A stretch of 64,000 bases of DNA from Terriglobia bacterium (GTDB lineage: Bacteria > Acidobacteriota > Terriglobia > Terriglobales > Acidobacteriaceae): the NCBI GenBank assembly GCA_032252755.1, contig JAVUPY010000070.1, positions 1-64,000 on the forward strand, written 5' to 3'. Below, piece by piece: positions 34,989 through 43,627 of the stretch (positions within the stretch are counted from its first letter, which is position 1; each line of letters starts with the position of its first letter). A program made the position numbers and the translations under genes. The notes beneath the pieces were generated by a model, which searched no databases, was not told the origin of the DNA, and saw nothing but the letters and a program-made list of their open reading frames with translations.

Positions 34989-36098
34989 TCACACGAGCTT
35001 GGTTAACTTTTTTTCATCAAGGTACTTCACAATCTTACCGACATCCTGGGCGCGCTCGCGGGTGGTGATGAGCAGCGCGTCACCGGTGTCAACAACCACG
35101 AGGTTCTTGACGCCGACCGCAGCGACGAATTTGCCTGGGGCGTGAATGTAGTTCCCTTCGGTGTCGAGGTGGAAATCGTTGTCAACGCGCATGACGTTCT
35201 TCGAGTGATCACGCGTGTGGTGCTCGAAGAGCGCGGCCCAACTGCCGAGATCGTTCCATGCGAATTCGGCGGGAACGCAGTAAATGTTCGCGTTCATCTC
35301 GCCACGGGCGGAGCGAGGTTCCATGATGCCGTAGTCCACGCTGATGTTGTCGCACTTGGGATATAGACGCTTGAAAGTGCTCTCGAATTTCGAGGTGCCG
35401 TAAGTGGCGGCAATTTCTTCGAGGTTCTTGGCAGTGTTCGGGAGGTATTCGCACAACGCGGCTGCCAGCGTGCTTGCGGCCCAGACGAACATGCCGCTGT
35501 TCCAATAGTAGCGCCCGGTTTCAATGAATTGCTTTGCCATCTCCAGTTGCGGCTTTTCCGTAAAGCGGCGGACGCGCACGACCTTGTCTTTGGAAGTCAT
35601 GCCGGTTTCGATGTAACCGTAGCCGGTTTCGGGGCGCGTTGGCTTAATGCCCATGACGACGATGTTTTCTCCGGCGGCGGCGACCTTCACGGCGGTTTCG
35701 AGATCGCGACGGAATTGCTTTTCGCCGGTGATGGCCTGGTCAGAAGGAAAGAGGCCGAGGATAGCGTCGGGATCGCGATGAAGAAGGATGAAGGCGGCGA
35801 GCCCGATGGCGGGCGCTGTGTTGCGGCCAATGGGTTCGGCGATGACCTGCTTCTTCGGAATTTTCCTGACCTGGCGAAGGATGTTTTCGCGCAGATCGGA
35901 GTTAGTGATGATCCAGCATTGATCGGCGGGCGCGACGGGAAGCAGGCGCTCGACGGTCTCCTGGATCATGGTCTTGCTTTCGCTATTGAGCGGGAGAAGT
36001 TGCTTTGCCAACTTTTTGCGGCTGAGAGGCCAGAAACGTGTTCCGCGGCCTCCCGCGAGGATAACCGGATAAAACTTCGGCGTCGAAGTTTTTGCCAC
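34989..36098 (-). CDS. manC: Mannose-1-phosphate guanylyltransferase
   Basis: 369 residues from GTG 36098, with AAAGG upstream. It makes GDP-mannose from mannose-1-P and GTP. The signature LAGGRGTRFWPLSRKKLAKQ gives the nucleotide loop, and FIETGRYYWNSGMFVW and the FAWNDLGSW block are typical. Length is that of the short single-domain type, lacking a C-terminal isomerase domain, which fits the separate manA 12 bp upstream. Confidence 0.94.
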   Translation of the reverse strand: MAKTSTPKFYPVILAGGRGTRFWPLSRKKLAKQLLPLNSESKTMIQETVERLLPVAPADQCWIITNSDLRENILRQVRKIPKKQVIAEPIGRNTAPAIGLAAFILLHRDPDAILGLFPSDQAITGEKQFRRDLETAVKVAAAGENIVVMGIKPTRPETGYGYIETGMTSKDKVVRVRRFTEKPQLEMAKQFIETGRYYWNSGMFVWAASTLAAALCEYLPNTAKNLEEIAATYGTSKFESTFKRLYPKCDNISVDYGIMEPRSARGEMNANIYCVPAEFAWNDLGSWAALFEHHTRDHSKNVMRVDNDFHLDTEGNYIHAPGKFVAAVGVKNLVVVDTGDALLITTRERAQDVGKIVKYLDEKKLTKLV

Positions 36099-36110
36099 AG
36101 GCGAACCTTT

Positions 36111-37103
36111 CTACGGCAATGTAGTTTTCGGCGGCGGCAGTTTTTCTGCCGGCACGCTCATGCGCAGCATCTCGAGCGTCCACTGCGGGCGGACAGTGAA
36201 CTCCGGCACGCTTGCTGGAATGATAACTGCCTCGCCGCGATTGAAGGCAACCGGCTGCGCTCCCGGAGATTCGACCGCGCCGGCACCGTCGACCGCTACA
36301 AGAATCTGTGCAGAGATTCCTTCTTTCTCGGTGAACGACTTCGGTTCTGCGACGTTGTATCTCTCCACCACGAAGTAAGGCGAAGCGACGAGGACATCAT
36401 GCCCGTTTTGGTTTTCGCGAATAACTTTGCCAGCAGCAGTTTTCTCGCGAACAGCGCGCATTCCCTGCTCGACGTGCAACTCGCGGGGTCGGCCATAATC
36501 GTAAAGGCGAAATGTTGTATCGGAGTTCTGCTGGGCCTCGACGAGGATTGATCCTGGAGCGATGGCGTGGACGGTTCCGGCGTCGACGTAAATCATGTCG
36601 CCGGTCTTCACGTCGATCCAGTTCATTAGGTCTTCGGCATGCTTTTCCTCGATGGCGCGGGCGAACTGTTCGCGGGTCGTACCCTGCTTCAGCCCGAGAC
36701 CGACCTGGGCGCCGGCGACGGAGCGAGCAACGTACCAGCATTCGGTCTTGCCGTTTGGCAAGCCCAGGGCGCGGGCGCCATCGTCATCGGGATGCACCTG
36801 GACTGAGAGCTTTTGCTTTGGAAAAAGGAATTTGATGAGCAAGGGAAAGCGATTGGCCTCGGGAGAGGTTGCGCCGACTAGCTCGCGCCCGAAGCGCTGG
36901 CACAATTCGGCCAGTGTTGTTCCTGAAAACGGTCCGTTCGCTACTTTGCATTGCTCACCGGTGAGCCAAGCCTCGCCGATAGGCTCTTTCCCGACGATGC
37001 GCGAGTAGATGGGTGCCAGGTCGCGTGTTCCCCAAACACGCTCGTGGAATTCCGGCATCAGCAACAAGGGATAGAGTTGGGACATCGGTTTCATCTGTGA
37101 CAA
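36111..37103 (-). CDS. manA: Mannose-6-phosphate isomerase (cupin type)
   Basis: 330 residues by the longest frame. It interconverts fructose-6-P and mannose-6-P, feeding GDP-mannose synthesis with the next two genes. Zinc-site features: LSVQVHPDDDGA (His pair) and YVDAGTVHAIAPG. The start is uncertain: TTG 37103, ATG 37094 and ATG 37085 are all in frame and none has a clear ribosome site. It is the first gene of the manA-manC-phosphomannomutase operon. Confidence 0.92.
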   Translation of the reverse strand: MSQMKPMSQLYPLLLMPEFHERVWGTRDLAPIYSRIVGKEPIGEAWLTGEQCKVANGPFSGTTLAELCQRFGRELVGATSPEANRFPLLIKFLFPKQKLSVQVHPDDDGARALGLPNGKTECWYVARSVAGAQVGLGLKQGTTREQFARAIEEKHAEDLMNWIDVKTGDMIYVDAGTVHAIAPGSILVEAQQNSDTTFRLYDYGRPRELHVEQGMRAVREKTAAGKVIRENQNGHDVLVASPYFVVERYNVAEPKSFTEKEGISAQILVAVDGAGAVESPGAQPVAFNRGEAVIIPASVPEFTVRPQWTLEMLRMSVPAEKLPPPKTTLP

Positions 37104-37171
37104 AGGAATATTAGAACATGAGGACAGCAGAGATGTTGCCGGGGAGCACCTGTATCCTCTTGCGAAGTAAA

Positions 37172-37208
37172 CTCCCCCACCCTCTCGCTTGGCGAGAAGG
37201 GTGGGGCA
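37172..37208. terminator. Hairpin between aminotransferase and manA genes
   Basis: CCCCCACCCTCTCGC-ttg-GCGAGAAGGGTGGGG: stem of about 15 bp, 12 bp after the aminotransferase stop. Read on the minus strand it is followed by gagtttactt, a modest T-run, so a terminator for the aminotransferase transcript is plausible. Confidence 0.65.
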
Positions 37209-37219
37209 TATCGAAACCT

Positions 37220-38416
37220 CTACAGCCTTGCGAAGAAAGTGCGCATGCGATCGAGACCGCGATCGATCTCCTTCGCCGAAGTGGCGTAGGACAGGCGGAT
37301 GTTGTTCGGGCTGCCGAAGGCTTCTCCAGGTACGGTGACCACGTGGGCTTCGCGTAGCAACTTCCCCGCAACATCGGCGGCCGAATTCATCCCGCCACGG
37401 CCGAAGAACTTACTGATATTCGGGAAGACGTAAAATGCACCGTCGGGATGATGGCACTCGATCCCGGGGATCGCGCGCAGACCGCTGACAATTCTTTCGC
37501 GCAGGCGGACGTAGTCTTCGCGCATCTCGGCGACGCACGCCTGGGAGTCACGCAAAGCCGCCACAGCCGCCTTCTGGATGATCGAGGTGGGGTTCGAGGT
37601 CGATTGGCTCTGCAACTTCTGCATCTGCTTGATGATTGCAGCGGGACCGAGGGCAAAACCGAGGCGCCAGCCGGTCATGGCGTAGGTTTTGGAGAGCGAA
37701 CCGAGTATTACGACGTAGTCGCGCGCATCCTTGACCGAGGCGGCGGAGAAGAGACGCCCGGTATAGTTCAGGTAAACGTAACACTCGTCGCTCAGGACGT
37801 AGATACCGCGCTCGGCGGCCATGTGCACGATGGCCGTGATCTGCTCGGGAGTCAGAACCGCGCCGGTTGGGTTGTTCGGGGAGTTGAGCAGAATAACCTT
37901 GGTGCGCGGCGTGATGGCGCGCTCGACCATTTCGGGGGTCAGGGCGAAGCCTTTGCGCTCGTCGGTTTCGACAAAGACGCACTTGCCGCCGCCGTAATTC
38001 ACGATGTCCTTGAACGAAACCCAGTAGGGCGCCGGGACGATGACCTCATCGCCATGATCGACCAGCACTTGAAAGGCGTTAAACAACGCATTCTTGCCGC
38101 CGGTAGAGGCAATGACCTCCTCGCGCTTGTAGCCGGTACCGAAGTCGGCGGTGTGGCGGGCGGCGATGGAGTCGCGAAGATCGGCGGTTCCACCTACGGC
38201 GGTGTACTTGCTGAAATTGCCGTTGATGGCGGCGATGGCGGCGTTCTTGATGTGCTGCGGCACCTGGAAGTGCGGCTCGCCGGCGCCGAGGTCGACCAGG
38301 TCGTGGCCTTCCATGCGAAGCTTGTCGGCTTCGTTGACGACAGCAAGGGTCGCGGAAATTTCGATGCGGTTAATGCGCGCTGTGAACGCGGGCTTGGCGG
38401 GGGTGGTCGTCGACAT
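37220..38416 (-). CDS. Aspartate aminotransferase-like class I aminotransferase
   Basis: 398 residues from ATG 38416; GTG 38425 overlaps the coaD stop (GTGA) and is also possible. PLP fold I features: the N-terminal DLGAGEPHFQVPQHI, STGGKNALFNAF, LLNSPNNPTG, the pyridine Asp in VLSDECYVYL and the Schiff-base Lys in GSLSKTYAMTGWRLGF. Sequence style is the Ib (thermophile/Bacillus-type) AspAT, which may also accept prephenate; activity is inferred. It is coupled to coaD. Confidence 0.92.
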   Translation of the reverse strand: MSTTTPAKPAFTARINRIEISATLAVVNEADKLRMEGHDLVDLGAGEPHFQVPQHIKNAAIAAINGNFSKYTAVGGTADLRDSIAARHTADFGTGYKREEVIASTGGKNALFNAFQVLVDHGDEVIVPAPYWVSFKDIVNYGGGKCVFVETDERKGFALTPEMVERAITPRTKVILLNSPNNPTGAVLTPEQITAIVHMAAERGIYVLSDECYVYLNYTGRLFSAASVKDARDYVVILGSLSKTYAMTGWRLGFALGPAAIIKQMQKLQSQSTSNPTSIIQKAAVAALRDSQACVAEMREDYVRLRERIVSGLRAIPGIECHHPDGAFYVFPNISKFFGRGGMNSAADVAGKLLREAHVVTVPGEAFGSPNNIRLSYATSAKEIDRGLDRMRTFFARL

Positions 38417-38421
38417 CAGGC

Positions 38422-38937
38422 TCACCTCTTCTTTGCGGTTCGAACCGCGGGTTTGACGTGCAATTTTTCGCGCAAGCGCCGATCCACGTTAGGCGGCACC
38501 AGGCACGAAACCGATCCGCCGAGCATCCCAATCTCGCGCACCAGGCGGGAGCTCAGGTAGGAATAGGCTTCGGCGGGCATCATGAAAATCGTCTCCAGGC
38601 GCGGATCGAGCTTGCGATTCATCAGCGCCATCTGCAATTCGTACTCGTAGTCGCTCACCGCGCGAATGCCTCGCAGCACCGCCTTGGCCTTCTTGCGCGC
38701 CGCGTAATCCACCAGCAAGCCCCTGAAGGTATCAACCTTCACGTTTGGCTGGCCCTTCACGCATTCGCGGAGCATCTCAAGGCGTTCGTCGAGCGAGAAC
38801 AGCGGCGTTTTCTCCGGGTTCTGAAGAATGGCGACAATCAGTTCGTCGAATATCTTCGCGCCTCGATGAATCAGGTCGAGGTGTCCGTTTGTGAGCGGAT
38901 CAAAAGTCCCCGGATAAATGGCTATAACTCGCTTCAA
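38422..38937 (-). CDS. coaD: Phosphopantetheine adenylyltransferase
   Basis: Fourth step of coenzyme A synthesis, joining 4'-phosphopantetheine and ATP. Nucleotidyltransferase HxGH: YPGTFDPLTNGHLDLI; ISSTxxR equivalent: YLSSRLVREIGMLGG; also VLRGIRAVSDYEYE. TTG 38937 is chosen as start because it opens the recognisable IAIYPGTFDP strand and gives 171 residues, close to the usual 160; the frame runs on to 38976 without support. It overlaps the next gene by four bases if GTG is used there. Confidence 0.94.
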   Translation of the reverse strand: MKRVIAIYPGTFDPLTNGHLDLIHRGAKIFDELIVAILQNPEKTPLFSLDERLEMLRECVKGQPNVKVDTFRGLLVDYAARKKAKAVLRGIRAVSDYEYELQMALMNRKLDPRLETIFMMPAEAYSYLSSRLVREIGMLGGSVSCLVPPNVDRRLREKLHVKPAVRTAKKR

Positions 38938-39036
38938 TGAGCACCAGCGAAGGTTGCCCTGGAACACACACTGCAAATTGCGGGCAGAGCTTAGATTCTA
39001 TGCGGGTGAGGGGCACGGTGCAACCGGTTTAGGTAA

Positions 39037-39102
39037 ACCACGAAGGCACGAAGACCCGGAGTTTTGAAATCACAATTCTTCATGACTTCGGCCTTCGCGG
39101 TA
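39037..39102. repeat. ACGAAGGCACGAAG inverted-repeat element, copy 1
   Basis: aaccacgaaggcacgaag pairs with cttcggccttcgcggt further right; a related pair occurs at 57461-57522. It lies at the 3' end of the VWA gene. Confidence 0.6.
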
Positions 39103-39106
39103 GCTC

Positions 39107-40870
39107 TCAGTTTGGATAGAGAATGCCCAAATCTCCAGAGATGGATCTGATGGCTGAACGGATCGCTGCGGTGCCGTTGACGAAATAGGCGCGGCCGCCG
39201 GTATAAGCCGCGAGTTGCTGCAGGCGTGCTTGGTCGGATGGCGATGCGACGTCGAGGCCGATGCAGTAGATGCGCACTCCGCTGACGTTCAATTCGCTGG
39301 AAAGTTCGAGGGGCGAGACTTCGCTGCTTCGGTCGCCCTGGGTCGCGAAAACAATCAGAACCCGGTTCGGGTTGCGAGCAATGCGGTTGAGGTGCCCGGC
39401 CGCGAAAGTAACCGCGTCATAGATGGCTGAACCCTGCTCGGGGGCGATGGAATCCATGGCGCTCTCCAGCGCCTTGTCGTCGGAGGTCAGGTCTTCCTGA
39501 AAGACCATGCCCTTGCTGAACGACATGACGAAGGCTTCGTCGTACGGGTGAAGGCGGCGAACCATATCGGTGAGGTCGGAGACGAGCGGTTGGCGAGTTC
39601 CCTTCTGGGCCAATGCCGACTGTATCAACAGCCCAATCGACATCGGTGCTCCTTTAACCAATGCCGGGATGTGACGAGGCGGCACGATTGGGTAAGCCGG
39701 CTTGCTCGGCGGCGGAGGAGGTGGTGGGGTGGCCATTGCGACTTCCGTTGTGGCATTTGCGCGCGCGGCCGCGACCTTGGAGGGAGGCAAGGTAGCTGAG
39801 GGAGCCGATGTTGCTGGATGATTCGCGGCGGTTGCGACAGGAGTAGAGTTTGCCGGCGCTGATGATCTGGGCTGCGGGCCAGTGGCGGTCGATGTTGCAG
39901 ATGGAGTTATCGCGGCTGCATTCGACCGAGTTGAAGCGGGATTGGCGGTGTCCGCCCTCGCAGGCGCAGCGGAACTGCCGACGGCGCCAGTTCGAGGCTG
40001 GGGATTGCTGCCAGTCATTGTGGAAGATGGGGCTGCAGACGATCTGGCAGGAGAGATAGCCGCATTCGCCGGGTGCGCGGTGCCTGCACGGGCGGTTTCG
40101 ACCGGTTCCGAAGTTGTGACCCTCGGAGGTACCGGTTCAGCAGCCAAATACTTATTCCAGTCGGCAGTCGTACCGCCAGCGTCGACGTATTTCTGTTGTG
40201 CAAAGGTCGCGAGAGTTTCGCCGGCGGGAGTTCCCCGAGTGAGATTCACCGAGCGGGCAAGGTAGCGAAAGCCTTCGGCCTGGTACTCCCTGCTTCCCTG
40301 CAGATCGGAGAGAGCGAGGGTGTAAACGAGTTGGGCGTTATCAGGGAATAACGTCACCGACTTCCGAAGATACGGGAGGGCCGCCGAGAAATCTTTCTGC
40401 TCAAAGTAGCTGTAACCGACGACGCCATTGAGGGTGGCAACGACGTAGTTCTTCATGGCGGCGAAATCGTCGTGCGACATACCTTCGGGACGATCAAAGT
40501 GATCGAGGGCGGTGATGGCCCCCTTCGCGCGGCCGGCAGGGGCTTCGGGCTTTGCGATGGGAAGAGAGTCGCCGAGGATGACCGCGGCGGCGAGTGGGTT
40601 CTGCGGCGAGGCACTGAGCAGTTGGGATGTCCAGTGTTCGAGGTCAGCGAGAGAAGCACCAGTGCGACTGTTCCAAACCAGAAGCTCGAGGGCGTCAAGG
40701 TTCAAGGAAGTCTGAGGGTGACCGGCGAGAAACTGTGCCAGGGCGGAGACTCGCTGGGCGGCATCGGGCTTAGCGGCGGCGGCGCGGAACTCTGCCAGTT
40801 CAGAATTGGTTTGCGCAGCCAAGGAGGCCGCGAAAACGAATGAGAGTAGTACGCCAGCAATTCGGCGCAT
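39107..40870 (-). CDS. Exported TPR/VWA-domain protein
   Basis: 587 residues from ATG 40870, with GAGG upstream; the frame extends far upstream over the selB leader but that part is not real. A signal peptide (MRRIAGVLLSFVFAASLAAQ) precedes TPR-like helical repeats (about 150-260: VVGYSYFEQKDFSAALPYL and neighbours). A long Ala/Pro/Thr low-complexity stretch follows, then a C-terminal VWA-like domain (about 430-587: SIGLLIQSA, FVMSFSKG, RVLIVFATQGD, VRIYCIGLD). It resembles acidobacterial VWFA-related proteins. The MIDAS DxSxS appears degraded to LIQSA, so metal binding is doubtful. Likely periplasmic or envelope scaffold. Confidence 0.85.
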   Translation of the reverse strand: MRRIAGVLLSFVFAASLAAQTNSELAEFRAAAAKPDAAQRVSALAQFLAGHPQTSLNLDALELLVWNSRTGASLADLEHWTSQLLSASPQNPLAAAVILGDSLPIAKPEAPAGRAKGAITALDHFDRPEGMSHDDFAAMKNYVVATLNGVVGYSYFEQKDFSAALPYLRKSVTLFPDNAQLVYTLALSDLQGSREYQAEGFRYLARSVNLTRGTPAGETLATFAQQKYVDAGGTTADWNKYLAAEPVPPRVTTSEPVETARAGTAHPANAAISPARSSAAPSSTMTGSNPQPRTGAVGSSAAPARADTANPASTRSNAAAITPSATSTATGPQPRSSAPANSTPVATAANHPATSAPSATLPPSKVAAARANATTEVAMATPPPPPPPSKPAYPIVPPRHIPALVKGAPMSIGLLIQSALAQKGTRQPLVSDLTDMVRRLHPYDEAFVMSFSKGMVFQEDLTSDDKALESAMDSIAPEQGSAIYDAVTFAAGHLNRIARNPNRVLIVFATQGDRSSEVSPLELSSELNVSGVRIYCIGLDVASPSDQARLQQLAAYTGGRAYFVNGTAAIRSAIRSISGDLGILYPN

Positions 40871-41035
40871 CGACAAACCTCGGCCCATGGAATGATAGCT
40901 TCTGACTTGAGATGCAGGCCGGAGCGGCTGCGGGAGGGATCTCGCGAAAAAGTTCAGTCGCTCGTTTTTTCCTTTCTGTACGGTACCGATATCGCCCCAG
41001 GCGTGTCGAGTGCTGTATCCGTTACACTGTTCGGG

Positions 41036-42934
41036 ATGAAATCCGTCATCGTCGGCACTGCCGGGCATATCGACCACGGGAAGAGCGCACTGGTGAAGGC
41101 GCTGACGGGTACCGATCCCGATCGCTGGGAAGAGGAGAAGCGACGGGGGATCACGATCGATCTCGGGTTCGCCAGCCTGGACCTTCATTCCCCGGGCGGC
41201 GAACCGATCCGCATTGGCTTCGTCGATGTGCCCGGGCATGAGCGCTTTGTGCGCAACATGCTCGCAGGCGTCGGCGGTATGGATATCGTTCTGCTGATCG
41301 TTTCGGCGGACGAGGGGATTAAGCCGCAGACACGCGAGCACTTCGATATCTGCCGGTTGCTATCGATCCCACGCGGAATAACGGTCATCACGAAATCGGA
41401 CCTCGTCGATGCCGAGACTCTCGATGTTGTCCGGATGGAAGTCGCGGAGTTCCTGCGCGAGTCGTTCCTGGAGAATGCGCCGATCATTCCCGTCAGTGCG
41501 CTTGCCGGCATCGGACTCGAACAGTTGACGAAGGAACTGGCGAGAATTGCGGCCGAGGTCCCGGCGAAGAGCACGACCATGCCGTTTCGGCTGCCGATCG
41601 ATCGCGTGTTCACGATGAAGGGCTTCGGAACGGTAGTCACGGGGACGCTGATCAGCGGTTCAGTTTTCCGAGAAGAAGATGTCGAGATACTACCCGATCG
41701 TCGGCGTGCGAGGATTCGAGGGATTCAGACACACGGGGTCGCGGAGGAGAGGGCCTTCGCTGGACAGCGGACGGCGCTGAATCTGGCGGGAGTAGCGACC
41801 GAGGAACTCTGGCGCGGGCAAATGCTGGTCGCGCCGGACACGCTTCGCGCGTCCGTGACTGTCGATGTGTGGCTAACAATGCTGCCGGAGACGAAACCGC
41901 TGAAGCAGCGCGCGCCGGTCCATGTGCACGCCTTCACAGCGGAAACGGTCGCGCAGGTTGGCTTGATCGGTGACGATCTGATGGCACCGGGCGCGAGCGG
42001 ATATGCTTGCCTTCATCTCGCGAACCCGATGGCGCTGGTGGCGGGAGATCGCTTCATCATCCGGCAGTTCTCGCCGCTGGTGACGATTGGCGGGGGAGTG
42101 GTACTCGACAACTCCCCGCGCTGGCGTCGTCGCGAGACGGACCGGCACCTGGAGTTTCTGGAAACGATTCGGTCGGGCGATGCCTTGGGCGGATTGATGG
42201 CGCGCATCGCCAGGCGGGCCGAAGATGGGCTGTTGCTGTCGGAAGCCATCGCCGAGACCGGATGGACGGAACAGCGTGTAAATGAAGTTGCGCAACGACT
42301 GGCGCAGGAGGGCAAGGTCCTGCGTACTGGATCGTTGCTGGTTTCGCGTGCGGATATCGAGCAGGCGACTGAGGATGTGCGATTTGTGCTGGAACGGTTT
42401 CATAATCAGAATCCGCTGGCGCCAGGGATCAGCCGCGAGGAGTTGCGCGAGAAGAGTGCATTATCAGCGGTATCGTTCGAACTAGTCCTGAAGCTACTGA
42501 CTGGTTCCGGCAAGGCAGAGGTCCATGATGAAATTGTGAGGCTCGCCGGGCGCGGCGTGCAGATGAAGGACGAGGAAACCGAGGCGAAGCAGGTTATCGA
42601 ACAGGCGTTCTCGTCGGCAGGATTGAAGGTTCCGGCCCTGAAAGATGTAATGGCCGGGCTGAAGATTGACCGCGAGCGCGCTCAGAAGATTGTCACCTTG
42701 CTGTTGCGCGACCGCGTGCTCGTGAAGTTGAGCGACGACCTTGTCTTTCATCGCGATGCGCTCGATCAACTCAAGCAGAAGGTTCGGGGGATGCGGTCGC
42801 AGACGCCCCAAATCGACATCTCGCGATTCAAAGATGCGACTGGAGTCAGTCGCAAATACGCTATTCCGCTGCTGGAATATCTTGACCGCGAACGCGTGAC
42901 ACGAAGAATTGGGGATGCGAGGCAGATACTGTGA
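41036..42934 (+). CDS. selB: Selenocysteine-specific elongation factor SelB
   Basis: 632 residues from ATG 41036. SelB carries Sec-tRNA to the ribosome at UGA codons followed by a SECIS hairpin. EF-Tu-like G motifs: [14 protein letters not shown] (G1), [11 protein letters not shown] (G2), [11 protein letters not shown] (G3), TKSD (G4). Domains II/III follow ([14 protein letters not shown]). The C-terminal half (about 390-632) has the winged-helix repeats that bind SECIS, ending in [22 protein letters not shown]. The longer frame to 40892 is unsupported. It is divergent from the VWA gene. Its presence supports selenocysteine decoding of the peroxiredoxin TGA in this genome; selA, selC and selD are not in the window. 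Confidence 0.96.
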   Translation: MKSVIVGTAGHIDHGKSALVKALTGTDPDRWEEEKRRGITIDLGFASLDLHSPGGEPIRIGFVDVPGHERFVRNMLAGVGGMDIVLLIVSADEGIKPQTREHFDICRLLSIPRGITVITKSDLVDAETLDVVRMEVAEFLRESFLENAPIIPVSALAGIGLEQLTKELARIAAEVPAKSTTMPFRLPIDRVFTMKGFGTVVTGTLISGSVFREEDVEILPDRRRARIRGIQTHGVAEERAFAGQRTALNLAGVATEELWRGQMLVAPDTLRASVTVDVWLTMLPETKPLKQRAPVHVHAFTAETVAQVGLIGDDLMAPGASGYACLHLANPMALVAGDRFIIRQFSPLVTIGGGVVLDNSPRWRRRETDRHLEFLETIRSGDALGGLMARIARRAEDGLLLSEAIAETGWTEQRVNEVAQRLAQEGKVLRTGSLLVSRADIEQATEDVRFVLERFHNQNPLAPGISREELREKSALSAVSFELVLKLLTGSGKAEVHDEIVRLAGRGVQMKDEETEAKQVIEQAFSSAGLKVPALKDVMAGLKIDRERAQKIVTLLLRDRVLVKLSDDLVFHRDALDQLKQKVRGMRSQTPQIDISRFKDATGVSRKYAIPLLEYLDRERVTRRIGDARQIL

Positions 42935-43036
42935 ATGACGATTGACGAGTTCCGGAATCACGAATGACAGGCAGGTTTGTGGAGTGTGCTGGTTTCCATT
43001 CATTATTCCGACATTCGTTATTCTGAGAGTCGGGAA
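42935..43036. repeat. GAATGACGATTGACGAG inverted-repeat element
   Basis: Words gaatgacgattgacgagt and aatcacgaatgacagg oppose ccattcattattccgacatt and cgttattctgag. Another degenerate intergenic inverted repeat, between selB and the GNAT gene. Confidence 0.55.
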
Positions 43037-43065
43037 ACTCGATTCTGCGTCGATATAATTACTTT

Positions 43066-43554
43066 ATGCTCCGCATCCGCCCTGCCACTGCAGCCGATGT
43101 TCCGCTCATCCAGCAGTTCATTCGTGACCTGGCCGAATACGAGCGCTCGCCGGAGTCGGCGGTGACGACGCAGGAGGACCTGATGCGCGATGGCTTTGGT
43201 CCAGAGCCGAAGTATCGTTGCCTCATCGCCGAGTGGAACGGCGCTCCGGCGGGCTTCGCCTTCTTCTTCTACAACTACTCGACGTGGCAGGGGAAACCGG
43301 GGCTGTACCTCGAAGATTTGTTCGTCAAGCCGGCGTTTCGGGGAAAAGGGATCGGCAAAGCCCTATTGTTGTATCTCGCAAAACTGGCCGTCGCCGAGAA
43401 TTGCGGGCGCTTTCAGTGGCAGGTGCTCGACTGGAATACGCCTGCAATTGATTTTTACAAGTCGCTCGGCGTGGAGATGATGAGCGAGTGGCTGACGATG
43501 CGGGTGGAGGGGGAGAAGTTGAAGAAGATGGCAGACATGGCGCAGAAAGAATGA
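43066..43554 (+). CDS. GNAT-family N-acetyltransferase (SSAT2-like)
   Basis: 162 residues. GNAT motif A is in LYLEDLFVKPAFRGKGIGKALL, with the acetyl-CoA loop R-G-K-G-I-G, and motif B in CGRFQWQVLDWNTPAIDFYKSLG. The wording closely resembles the spermidine/spermine or thialysine acetyltransferase-like branch. The acceptor is not certain but is likely a small amine. ATG 43066 has no strong ribosome site. Confidence 0.88.
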   Translation: MLRIRPATAADVPLIQQFIRDLAEYERSPESAVTTQEDLMRDGFGPEPKYRCLIAEWNGAPAGFAFFFYNYSTWQGKPGLYLEDLFVKPAFRGKGIGKALLLYLAKLAVAENCGRFQWQVLDWNTPAIDFYKSLGVEMMSEWLTMRVEGEKLKKMADMAQKE

Positions 43555-43590
43555 ACCGCGGATTTTCGCAGATGAACGCGGATTCTCCAC
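43554..43590. repeat. CCGCGGATT half-element, copy 2
   Basis: aaccgcggattttcgcagat then gaacgcggattct: one arm of the family seen at 30136-30275, between the GNAT and trmFO genes. Confidence 0.55.
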
Positions 43591-43627
43591 CTAATTGTTT
43601 TGAGTGTCTCCTCTTACGCTTGGCTCT

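Noticed and set aside
37448-38560. 370-codon ORF antisense to the aminotransferase
   Set aside because: Gly/Val/Asp-rich shadow without motifs.
40892-41035. tRNA-Sec (selC) upstream of selB
   Set aside because: GC-rich pairing is possible but there is no T-loop GTTCGA/GTTCAA word or long variable arm in the right place.
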